Assembly (NCBI RefSeq): GCF_002422095.1
Contig: NZ_DITB01000119.1
Location: forward strand, 1-24,848
Source: Flavobacterium sp. UBA6195
Lineage (GTDB): Bacteria; Bacteroidota; Bacteroidia; Flavobacteriales; Flavobacteriaceae
Direction: 5' to 3'
Length of the DNA stretch: 24,848 nucleotides
This document shows, piece by piece, positions 7,535 through 16,259 of this stretch; the first letter of the stretch is position 1; each line of letters begins with the position of its first letter. Both the position numbers and the translations under genes were made by a program. The notes beneath the pieces are model-generated. The model saw nothing but the letters and a program-made list of their open reading frames with translations, did not search any database and was not told the origin of the DNA.

Positions 7535-8158
7535 CTATGAGTTCATTAATTTTTGCAATTCATCTACAAATAAACCCATGTGGTAACCATCAACTAGGCT
7601 ATGATGTGCTAAAACGGTCATTGCCATGGTTTTTTTACCATTTTCGAGCATTAATTTTCCATACGAAACTTTCGGGCAACTATCTTTTAAAGTATATTTT
7701 CTAGAGTGTGTTAACCCTGTGAAATTAATCCAAGGAACAGCAGAAAAGTGAATGATATTTTCAGGAAATTCTCTGGTAAAAAGTCCTGGTGTAATTTGAA
7801 TTCTTTCAATTTCAGTTTGTACGATTTTGGCAAATTCGTGAATGTCAGAATGAAACTTCATAAACGAAAAACCAAACGTTTTATCTTCCCGCATGATGGT
7901 AGATGAAGCGTCAATTTCGTCATAAAGCACTACTTCGTTTTCTTCAATTCGGTATCTGAAATTTTCTACTTGGTTAACGGCAGCAATCGTTTTGTGTAAA
8001 TAGTAAACAAAAAACGGAATTTTCATGGCTTTCGCTTTTTCGTAAGCAATAGTCATATCGATTGATGTGGTAATACCAAAAAAGGGCTCTTCGAAAGTAT
8101 TGAAAAATTCAAAATGTTCTTTTCGATTCCAAGAAGATATGTCTATTTTTTGTTTCAT
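7535..8158 (-). CDS. CatA-like O-acetyltransferase (chloramphenicol acetyltransferase family)
   Basis: This 207-residue protein matches the trimeric CAT family in length and motifs: the N-terminal WNRKEHFEFF, an internal PWINFTG segment, and AHHSLVDGYHMG near the C terminus. In that last motif the second His (His186) is the expected catalytic base and Asp190 its structural partner. CAT enzymes transfer acetyl from acetyl-CoA to a hydroxyl. Chromosomal flavobacterial members are common and need not confer chloramphenicol resistance. It overlaps the HAD gene by 4 nt (ATGA) and abuts the HDAC-like gene, forming a coupled trio. The real acceptor is unknown. Confidence 0.9.
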   Translation of the reverse strand: MKQKIDISSWNRKEHFEFFNTFEEPFFGITTSIDMTIAYEKAKAMKIPFFVYYLHKTIAAVNQVENFRYRIEENEVVLYDEIDASSTIMREDKTFGFSFMKFHSDIHEFAKIVQTEIERIQITPGLFTREFPENIIHFSAVPWINFTGLTHSRKYTLKDSCPKVSYGKLMLENGKKTMAMTVLAHHSLVDGYHMGLFVDELQKLMNS

Positions 8159-8841
8159 TTTAATAAAGCTAAGATTTCGGTAATGTTTGCAAATGATTTG
8201 AAATTTTCGTGCTTGATTTCGAAATCAATTTTTTCGTATTCCCAAGTCGTATGATACGGAATGTGTATCGCATGTCCGCCAATATTTAAAACTGGTAAAA
8301 CATCCGATTTTAACGAGTTTCCAATCATTAGAAAATCTTCGGCTTTGCAATCCAAACGACCTAGCATTTTTTCGTAATCTAATTCGGCTTTGTCGCTCAT
8401 TACTTCAATATGATGAAAGTAAGCACCAATTCCTGAATCGTGTAATTTACGATGTTGGTCTTTTAAATCGCCTTTTGTGGCAACAACCAATTTATATTTC
8501 CCTTTCAATTGTTCCAAAACGGATTCAACGTTGGGTAACAATTCGACAGGTTTTTGCAATAAATCTTTTCCAATGGCTAAAATTTGCTCAATTCCTTTTC
8601 CTGAAATTTGATGATTTGTCAATTGCAAGGCGGTTTCAATCATCGACAAGGTAAACGCTTTAATTCCGAAACCATACAAAGGCAAATTTTTCACCTGATG
8701 ATTCAAAATCAATCCCAAAATTTCTTGACTCGAAGCATAATCTTGAAACAACACACAAAAGCGTTCTTGCGCCTCATCGAAATAAGGTTCGTTGTGCCAT
8801 AAAGTGTCATCTGCGTCGAAAGCGATTATTTTTGGAGTCAT
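8155..8841 (-). CDS. HAD-superfamily hydrolase (phosphatase)
   Basis: This 228-residue protein has all four HAD motifs. They are FDADDT with nucleophile Asp9 and acid Asp11, VVATKGD with Thr122, Lys151 after VMSD, and MIGNSLKSD with Asp180. A helical cap of subfamily I type sits between motifs I and II. It is likely a small-molecule phosphatase of unspecified substrate. It is the first gene of the trio with the CatA-like and HDAC-like genes, and lies 70 nt downstream of metG with an inverted repeat between. I see no TAnnTTTG box in that gap, so transcription from the metG side is possible. Confidence 0.9.
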   Translation of the reverse strand: MTPKIIAFDADDTLWHNEPYFDEAQERFCVLFQDYASSQEILGLILNHQVKNLPLYGFGIKAFTLSMIETALQLTNHQISGKGIEQILAIGKDLLQKPVELLPNVESVLEQLKGKYKLVVATKGDLKDQHRKLHDSGIGAYFHHIEVMSDKAELDYEKMLGRLDCKAEDFLMIGNSLKSDVLPVLNIGGHAIHIPYHTTWEYEKIDFEIKHENFKSFANITEILALLK

Positions 8842-8855
8842 AGTTGTTGTTTTTT

Positions 8856-8906
8856 ACCGCAGATTCACAGATTTTTTTAAGTTTTTTTAATCTGCGAATC
8901 TGCGGT
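8856..8906. repeat. Inverted repeat of the CGCAGATT type between metG and the HAD gene
   Basis: The arms ACCGCAGATTC (8856-8866) and GAATCTGCGGT (8896-8906) are perfect 11-bp inverted copies. Inside them a second weaker pairing (CAGATTTTTTT with TTTTTTTAATCTG) is possible. It is the same general type as the repeats at 1989-2045 and 5742-5786. The long A/T tracts mean it could also act as a weak terminator or RNA-processing site. Confidence 0.65.
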
Positions 8907-8911
8907 TATTT

Positions 8912-10969
8912 TTAAGATATCATTGCACCATTAATCACGCCTTCTGCATCTGGATTTACGAAAACTAATTTACCTTCTGCATTATTCGTTAATAACAACA
9001 TACCTTCACTTTCTACACCACGTAAAGCTCTTGGCGCCAAGTTGACTAAAACGGTTACGCGTTTTCCAATTACTTCTTCTGGTGTAAAATGCTCAGCAAT
9101 TCCAGAAACGATGGTTCTTACATCAATTCCTGTATCTACTTTTAACACTAAAAGTTTATTGGCTTTTGGCATTTTTTCAGCTTCGATGATGGTTCCAATT
9201 CGTAAATCTACTTTAGCAAAATCTTCGAAAGTGATGATGTCTTTTTGAGGTTCCGCTTTTGCGTTTTCCACTTTATTGGCGGTTTTAGTTGCTTCTAATT
9301 TGTCTAATTGTTTTTGGATTTCGGCATCTTCAATTTGGGCAAACAAGATTTCGGCTTGACCAATTTGATGTCCTGCTGGTAACAAGTCTGTTTTAGTAGT
9401 AACATCGTTCCAACCTAACGCATCGATTTTTAAAATATTTGATAATTTTTTAGCTGTAAAAGGTAAAAATGGTTCCGATAAAACCGCTAAAGCAGAAGCG
9501 ATTTGCAATGCTACATACATTTGCGTTTGTACTCTTGTCGGATTTTCTTTTACCATTTTCCATGGTTCTTCATCGGCTAAATATTTATTTCCTAAACGAG
9601 CTACATTCATTAATTCGCCTAATGCTTCTCTAAATCTGTAACGCTCAATTGAACTTGAAATTACAGCTGGATACGCTTTTAATTCGGCTAATGTTTGTTC
9701 GTCAACTTCCGAAAATTCGTTTGGAGTTGGAACAATTCCGTTGTAATATTTATTAGTTAGTACCACGACACGATTGATGAAATTTCCAAAAATCGCCGCT
9801 AATTCATTATTGTTTCTCGCTTGAAAATCTTTCCAAGTAAAATCGTTATCTTTAGTTTCTGGAGCATTAGCTGTTAAAGCATAACGCAACGCATCTTGTT
9901 TTTCTGGAAAATCTTGTAAATATTCGTGCAACCAAACGGCCCAGTTTTTAGAAGTCGATAATTTGTTTCCTTCTAAATTTAAAAATTCATTTGCTGGAAC
10001 ATTATCGGGTAAAATATAACTTCCTTCCGCTTTTAACATCGCTGGGAAAATGATGCAATGGAAAACGATATTGTCTTTTCCAATGAAGTGAACCAATTTT
10101 GTATCAGCATCTTTCCAATACGGTTCCCAATCTTTTCCTTCACGAGCCGCCCATTCTTTGGTTGACGAAATGTAACCAATTGGCGCATCAAACCAAACGT
10201 ATAATTTTTTTCCTTCGGCACCTTCCACAGGAACATCAATTCCCCAATCCAAATCACGTGTTACCGCTCTTGGCTCTAAACCGCCATCAACCCATGATTT
10301 TACTTGTCCGTAAACATTTGGTTTCCAATCGTTTTTGTGCCCTTCTAAAACCCATTCTTTTAAGAACGATTCGTAGCGATTTAAAGGTAAAAACCAGTGT
10401 TTTGTTGATTTTAAAATCGGCGTTTCGCCTGTAATAGTTGATTTTGGATTAATTAAATCGGTTGCGTTTAAAGTCGAACCACATTTTTCACATTGATCTC
10501 CGTAAGCTTCAGGATTGTCGCACTTTGGACAAGTTCCCGTTACGAAACGATCGGCTAAAAATTGGTCAGCTTTTGCATCGTATAATTGTTCGGTAGTTTC
10601 TTCAATGAAATCTCCGTTATCGTATAATTTTTTAAAAAATTCCGAAGCTGTTTTATGATGAATCTCAGCAGAAGTTCTCGAATAATTATCAAAAGAAATC
10701 CCGAAATCTTCAAACGATTTACGAATAATTCCGTCATATTTATCAATTACTTGTTGAGGTGTAATACCTTCTTTTTTAGCTTTCATTGAAATCGCCACAC
10801 CGTGCTCATCACTTCCGCAAATGAAAGCTACATCTTTTCCTTGCAAACGCAAATATCTTGCATAAATATCAGAAGGAACATAAACACCTGCTAAATGTCC
10901 AATGTGAATCGGTCCATTCGTATAAGGTAAAGCCGCTGTAATCGTATATCTTTTCGGATTTTCTAACAT
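8912..10969 (-). CDS. metG: Methionine-tRNA ligase
   Basis: This 685-residue class I aminoacyl-tRNA synthetase charges tRNA-Met. HIGH is at residues 22-25 in PYTNGPIHIGHLAG. The zinc-binding insert CPKCDNPEAYGDQCEKCG (about 145-165) marks the four-cysteine MetG1 type. The KMSKS equivalent is KLSTS at about residue 336. The anticodon-binding helical domain follows. The last 110 residues or so (from ITFEDFAKVDLRIGTI) are the EMAP/Trbp111-like tRNA-binding domain used for dimerisation. The start is supported by an upstream -7 box at 10989-10996. It diverges from the LD-carboxypeptidase gene. Confidence 0.98.
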   Translation of the reverse strand: MLENPKRYTITAALPYTNGPIHIGHLAGVYVPSDIYARYLRLQGKDVAFICGSDEHGVAISMKAKKEGITPQQVIDKYDGIIRKSFEDFGISFDNYSRTSAEIHHKTASEFFKKLYDNGDFIEETTEQLYDAKADQFLADRFVTGTCPKCDNPEAYGDQCEKCGSTLNATDLINPKSTITGETPILKSTKHWFLPLNRYESFLKEWVLEGHKNDWKPNVYGQVKSWVDGGLEPRAVTRDLDWGIDVPVEGAEGKKLYVWFDAPIGYISSTKEWAAREGKDWEPYWKDADTKLVHFIGKDNIVFHCIIFPAMLKAEGSYILPDNVPANEFLNLEGNKLSTSKNWAVWLHEYLQDFPEKQDALRYALTANAPETKDNDFTWKDFQARNNNELAAIFGNFINRVVVLTNKYYNGIVPTPNEFSEVDEQTLAELKAYPAVISSSIERYRFREALGELMNVARLGNKYLADEEPWKMVKENPTRVQTQMYVALQIASALAVLSEPFLPFTAKKLSNILKIDALGWNDVTTKTDLLPAGHQIGQAEILFAQIEDAEIQKQLDKLEATKTANKVENAKAEPQKDIITFEDFAKVDLRIGTIIEAEKMPKANKLLVLKVDTGIDVRTIVSGIAEHFTPEEVIGKRVTVLVNLAPRALRGVESEGMLLLTNNAEGKLVFVNPDAEGVINGAMIS

Positions 10970-10988
10970 AGAATCATAAAATTTGATG

Positions 10989-10996
10989 CAAAAATA
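10989..10996 (-). promoter_or_regulatory. Promoter -7 box of metG
   Basis: TATTTTTG followed by C on the minus strand fits TAnnTTTG, 20 nt before the ATG. I see no good TTG at the -33 position. Confidence 0.5.
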
Positions 10997-11038
10997 ATCG
11001 ATTAGTGATGAAATCCCGAATTTTAATTGGATTTTGTT

Positions 11039-11046
11039 TACTTTTG
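11039..11046 (+). promoter_or_regulatory. Promoter -7 box of the LD-carboxypeptidase gene
   Basis: TACTTTTG fits TAnnTTTG and implies a start near 11053 with a leader of about 12 nt. The -33 element is not evident. Confidence 0.45.
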
Positions 11047-11064
11047 AGTTAATAAAATCTGACG

Positions 11065-12021
11065 ATGTATAGATTTATTTTGTTACTTATTTTAATTTCA
11101 AACTTTTCTCATTCGCAAAAGAAAATGAAAATTCCACCTTATCTTAAAAAAGGCGACACAGTTGCTATTGTTTGTACCGCTCGTAAATTTTTTCCAGAAG
11201 ATGCAAAACCCGCTATTGAATTATTAGCATCTTGGGGATTAAAAGCCAAATTAGGAAGAACCATTGGTTTAGATAGTTGCCAACTTGGTGGAACTGATGC
11301 CGAAAGAACTGCCGATTTTCAAGAAATGATGGATGATGAAAACATCAAAGCCATTTGGTGTGCACGTGGTGGTTATGGAACGGTTCGAATTATCGATTCG
11401 TTAGATTTTACGAAATTCAAAAAGCATCCTAAATGGATAATGGGTTTTTCCGATGTAACGGTTTTACACAGTCAATTAAATGTTGAACGAGTGGCAACAT
11501 TGCATTCGATTATGCCGTTTACGGTTCCAAAAGCACCAGAAGAAGTAAAAGAAACGCTGCGAAAAGCGCTTTTTGGAGAAGTTATTTCCTATACAATTCC
11601 ATCAAAACCATATGATATAAAAGGGAAAGCTTCTGGGGAATTAGTGGGAGGAAATATTTCGATTTTATATAGTTTATTGGGTTCGAAATCATCGATTGAT
11701 ACCAAAGGGAAAATTCTCTTTATTGAAGATTTGGACGAATATTTGTATCACATCGACAGAATGATGTACAATCTAAAACGCAATGGTTATTTCGAAAATG
11801 TAAAAGGAATTATTGTAGGAAGTATGGCTGATATGCACGATAACGAAATTCCGTTCGGGCAAAACGAAGTGCAAATTATTACTGCAATTGCCAAAGAATA
11901 CAACATTCCAATTGCTTTTGAATTCCCAGCTGGACATCAAAAAGACAACCGGACTTTGATTCTTGGAAAGCAAGTAGATTTTGAAGTGAATGATAAAGAA
12001 GTGATTTTGTCTTTCAAATAA
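11065..12021 (+). CDS. Muramoyl-tetrapeptide (LD-)carboxypeptidase, S66 family
   Basis: This 318-residue serine peptidase removes the terminal D-Ala from murein tetrapeptides during cell-wall recycling. The S66 triad is visible: Ser129 in MGFSDVT, Glu221 in FIEDLDEYLYHIDR, and His291 in FPAGHQKDNRTLILG. The first 18 residues (MYRFILLLILISNFSHSQ) look like a signal peptide, which would put this copy in the periplasm, whereas E. coli LdcA is cytoplasmic. An internal Met at residue 21 (MKIPPYLKKGD) would give a cytoplasmic form, but the -7 box at 11039-11046 favours the longer start. YraN follows after 13 nt. Confidence 0.93.
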   Translation: MYRFILLLILISNFSHSQKKMKIPPYLKKGDTVAIVCTARKFFPEDAKPAIELLASWGLKAKLGRTIGLDSCQLGGTDAERTADFQEMMDDENIKAIWCARGGYGTVRIIDSLDFTKFKKHPKWIMGFSDVTVLHSQLNVERVATLHSIMPFTVPKAPEEVKETLRKALFGEVISYTIPSKPYDIKGKASGELVGGNISILYSLLGSKSSIDTKGKILFIEDLDEYLYHIDRMMYNLKRNGYFENVKGIIVGSMADMHDNEIPFGQNEVQIITAIAKEYNIPIAFEFPAGHQKDNRTLILGKQVDFEVNDKEVILSFK

Positions 12022-12034
12022 CTAAACACTAAAA

Positions 12035-12394
12035 ATGGCTGAACATAATGATTTAGGAAAGTTTGGAGAAGAATTAGCGGTTGATTTCTTAGAAAAAAAC
12101 GGCTACGAAATCTTGGAAACGAATTGGGTTTTTGATAAAGCCGAAATTGATATTATTGCTCAAAAAAATGAAATACTAGCCGTTGTAGAAGTAAAAACGC
12201 GTTCGAGTATTGAATTTGGTCTGCCTCAAGATTTTGTAAAACCTAAGAAAATACAGTTATTAGTAAAAGCTATAAATGAGTATGTTACTCAAAATGACTT
12301 GGATGTTGAAGTTCGATTTGATATCGTGGCTATTCATAAAGAAAACACAGAATTTGTTATAGAACATATTGAAGAAGCGTTTTATTATTTTTAA
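12035..12394 (+). CDS. YraN family protein (UPF0102, endonuclease-like)
   Basis: This 119-residue protein has the YraN pattern: GKFGEELAVDFL at the N terminus, NGYEILETNW, then AEIDII (Glu37, Asp39) and VVEVKTR (Glu52, Lys54), a PD-(D/E)xK-like nuclease core. The family has a Holliday-junction-resolvase-like fold, but its cellular role is poorly defined. The length is normal. It lies 13 nt after the LD-carboxypeptidase gene and is probably co-transcribed with it. Confidence 0.92.
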   Translation: MAEHNDLGKFGEELAVDFLEKNGYEILETNWVFDKAEIDIIAQKNEILAVVEVKTRSSIEFGLPQDFVKPKKIQLLVKAINEYVTQNDLDVEVRFDIVAIHKENTEFVIEHIEEAFYYF

Positions 12395-12425
12395 TGTTAA
12401 ATTTATAACAATTTGTTTTTTATTT

Positions 12426-12433
12426 TATCTTTG
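12426..12433 (+). promoter_or_regulatory. Promoter -7 box of the ACT-like gene
   Basis: TATCTTTG fits TAnnTTTG and lies 22 nt before the ATG at 12456. The upstream sequence is T-rich without a clear TTG at the expected distance. Confidence 0.45.
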
Positions 12434-12455
12434 AGCCAAATAAACAACAAGTAAT

Positions 12456-13121
12456 ATGAAAACGATATCCTCAGTAGTAGAGCAATACATTAAATCGAAG
12501 CCTTTTTTACTAAGTTCACTTTCGCAAGGAATTATTAATTTAACTTCACTAGCTCGTATAATGATGCCAGAATTAGAAGCACATTTAGGTAAAGATGTCA
12601 AGCAAGGTGCAGTTGTAATGTCATTAAAAAGACTTTCTGAAGAATTGGACTTCAAAATCAACTATAAAATTTCAAAAGTTTTAAAAAATATTGGTGAAAT
12701 AACCGTTCGTTCTTCATTAACTGATTTTACGTATGTTATTTCAGATACGCTTCTAGATAATCAAGCTAAATTAATTTCAGAGATTAATAAATATCAAGAT
12801 ATTTTTTACACCTCATCTCGTGGTGTAAATGAGACGAATATTGTGATAAGTGCATCGGTTGAAGAATTAATAGAAACGATTTTCAAACACGAAAAACTAA
12901 CGCATAAAATAGAAAATCTTTCTTCCATTACGGTTAAATTACCTCAAGAAAACATTTCGACTCCTGGCGTTTATTATTACATTTTTCAAAGATTAGCATG
13001 GGAAGGAATTATTATTCATGAAGTAATTTCAACAACAAATGAATTTACCATAATAGTTAGTGATGATCAAATCGATATTGCATTCAAGGTGATAAAAGAC
13101 TTAAAAAATGTCTTTGATTAA
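12456..13121 (+). CDS. ACT-domain-like protein with N-terminal helical (winged-helix-like) region
   Basis: This 221-residue protein is conserved in flavobacteria as far as I recall, sometimes labelled aspartate kinase although no kinase domain is present. Residues about 1-65 are helical (SVVEQYIKSKPFLLSSLSQG, then LARIMMPELE and VVMSLKRLSEEL) and look like a winged-helix or similar DNA-binding domain. The C-terminal part (about 150-218) contains TPGVYYYIFQRLAWEGI then VISTTNEFTIIVSDDQIDIAFKV split by a strand turn, which resembles the ACT repeat of aspartokinases. It may be a ligand-responsive regulator; that is inference. It has its own promoter box and precedes sprE. Confidence 0.7.
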   Translation: MKTISSVVEQYIKSKPFLLSSLSQGIINLTSLARIMMPELEAHLGKDVKQGAVVMSLKRLSEELDFKINYKISKVLKNIGEITVRSSLTDFTYVISDTLLDNQAKLISEINKYQDIFYTSSRGVNETNIVISASVEELIETIFKHEKLTHKIENLSSITVKLPQENISTPGVYYYIFQRLAWEGIIIHEVISTTNEFTIIVSDDQIDIAFKVIKDLKNVFD

Positions 13122-13182
13122 TAAAAAACCTCCTATTTTTTTTCACATCAAAAAATAAATGTATTTTTACCAAACTATATAC

Positions 13183-13190
13183 TAAATTTG
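13183..13190 (+). promoter_or_regulatory. Promoter -7 box of sprE
   Basis: TAAATTTG fits TAnnTTTG and lies 35 nt before the TTG start at 13226. No strong -33 TTG is present at the usual distance. Confidence 0.45.
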
Positions 13191-13225
13191 GTTTTTAGTA
13201 GTTTAGAGTACAAATACCTTTTACA

Positions 13226-15850
13226 TTGAAAAGCAATTTAATTAAATATTCTTTTACAGTTTGTTTCTTCCTGATTTTGATAGCATGTTCTGTCAAAAAA
13301 GACAAGTTTATTAATCGTAATTTTCATGCGGTTACTACCGAATATAATGTTTTGTATAATGGTAATTTAGCATTAGAGAAAGGACTTCAAGAGTTAAAAG
13401 TAACTTATAAAGACAACTTTTGGGAAGTATTACCTGTTGAAAGAACTTCAGACATTGAAGAGGTTGTATTACCTGGACAGACAAAAAGCAAAAACTTTGA
13501 ACGAGCTGAGGAAAAGGCGGTGAAAGCAATTCAAAAGCATTCGATGAATATTGCTGGAACAGAAAAAAATCCTCAAATGGATGAAGCTTATCTTTTGTTA
13601 GCTAAAGCTCGTTATTATGAAAATCGCTTTATTCCAGCTTTAGAAGCATTAAATTATATTCTCTACAAGTATCCATTGAGTGATAGAATTTATCATGCAA
13701 AAGTGTGGAGAGAAAAGGTAAATATTCGTTTGGATAATGAAGATTTAGCGATAAAAAATCTAAAATTACTTCTAAAAGATAAAAAAATTCAAGGTCAAGA
13801 TTTAGCTGACGCTAATGCCATGCTTGCTCAGGCATATATTAATTTAAAAGTAAATGACACTGCAATTTCAGCTTTAAAAGTGGCTAAAGAAGCTACAAAA
13901 AATAATGAAGAAAAAGCGAGATACACTTTTATTTTAGGACAATTATATGAAGAAATGAATTTTAAGGATAGTGCTTATGCTGAATTTGAAGAAGTTATTC
14001 AAATGAATAGAAAAGCGCCAAGAAGATACGTAATTCAATCACACGCTAAGCAGGCTCAATATTTTAATTACAGCAAAGGAGATACTTTGGTGTTTTTAAA
14101 AACCTTTAACACCCTTCTTGAAGATAGAGAAAACAGACCCTTTTTAGATGTTTTAAATCACCAAATGGGATTGTTTTATGATAAAAGTAATAACAATTTA
14201 CAGTCAAAAAAATATTACAATAAATCGATTAAAGCAAATTCTAATGACAGGTATTTAATTGCTTCTAATTACAGAAATTTAGGCGAAATATTTTTCAAAG
14301 AAGCTAAATACAAAGTAGCGGGTAAATATTATGACAGTACACTTGTAAATTTAAAGGAACGAACAAGAGAGTATAGAAAAATAAAGAAGAAAAAAGATAA
14401 TCTAGAAGATGTTATTAAATACGAATTGATTGCACAGCAAAATGATAGTATTTTAAATGTAGTTTCAATGAATGAAGTTGATCGTGTTGCATTTTATAAA
14501 GATTATATTTCTAAATTAAAAAATGAAGACGAACTAAAAGCCAAAAAAGAAGCTGAAAAAGCCAAAAAAGAAGCAAATATTTTAGCTAATAATAATTCAA
14601 ATTCCGGATTAATAAACCCTAATACTAAGGGGAAAGAAATTAAAATAGTAAATCCAAATGGGGACTCAATGATGCCGCCTGGAATGATGGATGATAATTC
14701 AAGTTTTTATTTTTATAATCCAGTGGCTGTCGAATTTGGGAAAAAAGATTTCCAAAAAAGATGGGGGAACAGAATGCTTAAAGATAATTGGAGATGGTCT
14801 TCTGACAAGGTGAATAATAACAATACTAATGATGATGATCAAAAGGATGTTGATAAAAACAAAGTGTCTGATTCAATTTCTTCTGATTTGAAACCTGAAT
14901 ATACGGTCGAATTTTATTTAAACAAAATCCCTACAGATCGAAAATTAATTGACAGTTTGGCAAAGGACCGAAATTTTGCTTATTATCAGTTAGGTTTAAT
15001 TTATAAAGAAAAATTTAAAGAATACGAGTTAGCCGCTTCACGTTTGGAGCAACTTTTAAAAAACACACCCGAAGAGCGTTTGGTGCTTCCGGCAATGTAC
15101 AATTTGTACAAAATTTATCAGCAAATTTCGCCTATAAAAGCAGCTGATATGAAACAACAAATCTTGTCGCAATATCCAGATAGTCGTTATGCTCAAATTT
15201 TGAACAATCCTGAAGTTGAAATTACCGATAATGATAATCCAGAAATTGTTTTCAATACGTTATACAAAAAATTTGAAAACAACCAATTAAGAGAAGTTTT
15301 TGAAGAAGTTGATGAAGCTATTTTTAAATTTGCTGGAGAAGAATCGCTTCCAAAGTTTGAAATGCTTAAAGCAAAAATACTAGGCCGATTAAAAGGTGTA
15401 GAAGATTACAAAGTGGCGTTAAATTTCGTAGCTTTAACTTATCCAAATACCCAAGAAGGAAAACAAGCTGAAAAAATGGTCCAAACAGAATTACCTTTAA
15501 TTGAAGCTTTAAATTTTGGATTGCAACAACCAACAGGTTATAAGATTATTTTTCCTAAGAGTTATCCATATGGTAAAGAAGTGAAAAATTTAACCGATAA
15601 AATTGCTAGATATATTAAAGACACTAATGCTGTCGCTTTAAAATCATCTGAAGATATTTATACTGCAACCGATAATATTGTCGTAATTCATGGTTTTGAT
15701 AATAAAGATGCAGCAATTTCAGCATTAGCTGTATTGCAATTGCATAAAAATTATAAAGTAACAGATAAAGTTTATATTATCTCAACAGAGGATTATAAGA
15801 TTGTGCAAATCAAGAAGAAGTTGAACGAATGGATTTTGTTAAATAAATAA
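13226..15850 (+). CDS. sprE: SprE/PorW-type TPR lipoprotein (gliding motility and T9SS)
   Basis: This 874-residue lipoprotein starts with a signal peptide and lipobox (FFLILIAC, Cys21). It contains tetratricopeptide-like helical repeats in the N-terminal half (about 115-390) and again around 585-660, separated by an Asn/Asp/Lys-rich linker (about 440-560). Length, lipobox and architecture match SprE of Flavobacterium johnsoniae and PorW of Porphyromonas, which are needed for gliding and type IX secretion. The start codon is TTG: the signal peptide begins exactly there, and no ATG exists in frame between it and the upstream stop at 13199. The bactofilin gene follows after 21 nt. Confidence 0.88.
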   Translation: MKSNLIKYSFTVCFFLILIACSVKKDKFINRNFHAVTTEYNVLYNGNLALEKGLQELKVTYKDNFWEVLPVERTSDIEEVVLPGQTKSKNFERAEEKAVKAIQKHSMNIAGTEKNPQMDEAYLLLAKARYYENRFIPALEALNYILYKYPLSDRIYHAKVWREKVNIRLDNEDLAIKNLKLLLKDKKIQGQDLADANAMLAQAYINLKVNDTAISALKVAKEATKNNEEKARYTFILGQLYEEMNFKDSAYAEFEEVIQMNRKAPRRYVIQSHAKQAQYFNYSKGDTLVFLKTFNTLLEDRENRPFLDVLNHQMGLFYDKSNNNLQSKKYYNKSIKANSNDRYLIASNYRNLGEIFFKEAKYKVAGKYYDSTLVNLKERTREYRKIKKKKDNLEDVIKYELIAQQNDSILNVVSMNEVDRVAFYKDYISKLKNEDELKAKKEAEKAKKEANILANNNSNSGLINPNTKGKEIKIVNPNGDSMMPPGMMDDNSSFYFYNPVAVEFGKKDFQKRWGNRMLKDNWRWSSDKVNNNNTNDDDQKDVDKNKVSDSISSDLKPEYTVEFYLNKIPTDRKLIDSLAKDRNFAYYQLGLIYKEKFKEYELAASRLEQLLKNTPEERLVLPAMYNLYKIYQQISPIKAADMKQQILSQYPDSRYAQILNNPEVEITDNDNPEIVFNTLYKKFENNQLREVFEEVDEAIFKFAGEESLPKFEMLKAKILGRLKGVEDYKVALNFVALTYPNTQEGKQAEKMVQTELPLIEALNFGLQQPTGYKIIFPKSYPYGKEVKNLTDKIARYIKDTNAVALKSSEDIYTATDNIVVIHGFDNKDAAISALAVLQLHKNYKVTDKVYIISTEDYKIVQIKKKLNEWILLNK

Positions 15851-15871
15851 GAACCTCAAATCCCTATTAAT

Positions 15872-16225
15872 ATGTTTGAAAAGGTAAAGAATCAAGATCA
15901 TTTATTAGGAAAGACCAATAGAATTGTAGAGGGAACTACCATTACGGGAGATATTTCTACTTTGGCAGATTTCCGCTTAGACGGAAAATTAAAAGGAAAT
16001 TTTACTTCTGAAGGAAAAATTGTAATTGGTCCAACAGGTGAAGTAATAGGTGATATCGTTTGTAAAAGTATCGATATCGAAGGTATATTTTCAGGAAAGT
16101 TACAAGCCGAAGGAATGCTAAATGTAAAATCAAAAGCACATATTACGGGAGAAGTAATCGTTGGTAAATTAGCGGTTGAACCAGGTGCTAGGTTTGAAGC
16201 AAGTTGCGAAATGCGAAGTTCATAA
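15872..16225 (+). CDS. Bactofilin (polymer-forming cytoskeletal protein)
   Basis: This 117-residue protein is of bactofilin (DUF583) type. A short N-terminal tail is followed by six or so repeating strands of a right-handed beta-helix (VEGTTITGDIST, DGKLKGNFTSEG, VIGDIVCKSIDI, GIFSGKLQAEG, GMLNVKSKAHITGEV). Bactofilins form unpolarised filaments that localise cell-wall or motility machinery. It lies 21 nt after sprE and 34 nt before the AtpZ-like gene, so it probably belongs to the same transcription unit. Whether it cooperates with SprE is not shown by sequence. Confidence 0.93.
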   Translation: MFEKVKNQDHLLGKTNRIVEGTTITGDISTLADFRLDGKLKGNFTSEGKIVIGPTGEVIGDIVCKSIDIEGIFSGKLQAEGMLNVKSKAHITGEVIVGKLAVEPGARFEASCEMRSS

Positions 16226-16259
16226 ATTTAGTTGTAAATAAAATAAATCCTAAATTAAC

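Noticed and set aside
7535..8158. Chloramphenicol resistance gene acquired by transfer
   Set aside because: The enzyme family fits, but it is embedded in a tight chromosomal operon with no mobile element near, so resistance should not be assumed.
10099..10434. A 111-residue open frame on the plus strand
   Set aside because: It is antisense to the middle of metG, has no promoter box or family features, and follows the codon pattern of metG.
13122..13182. Terminator after the ACT-like gene
   Set aside because: A6 and T8 tracts around CCTCCTA could pair weakly, but there is no GC-containing stem.
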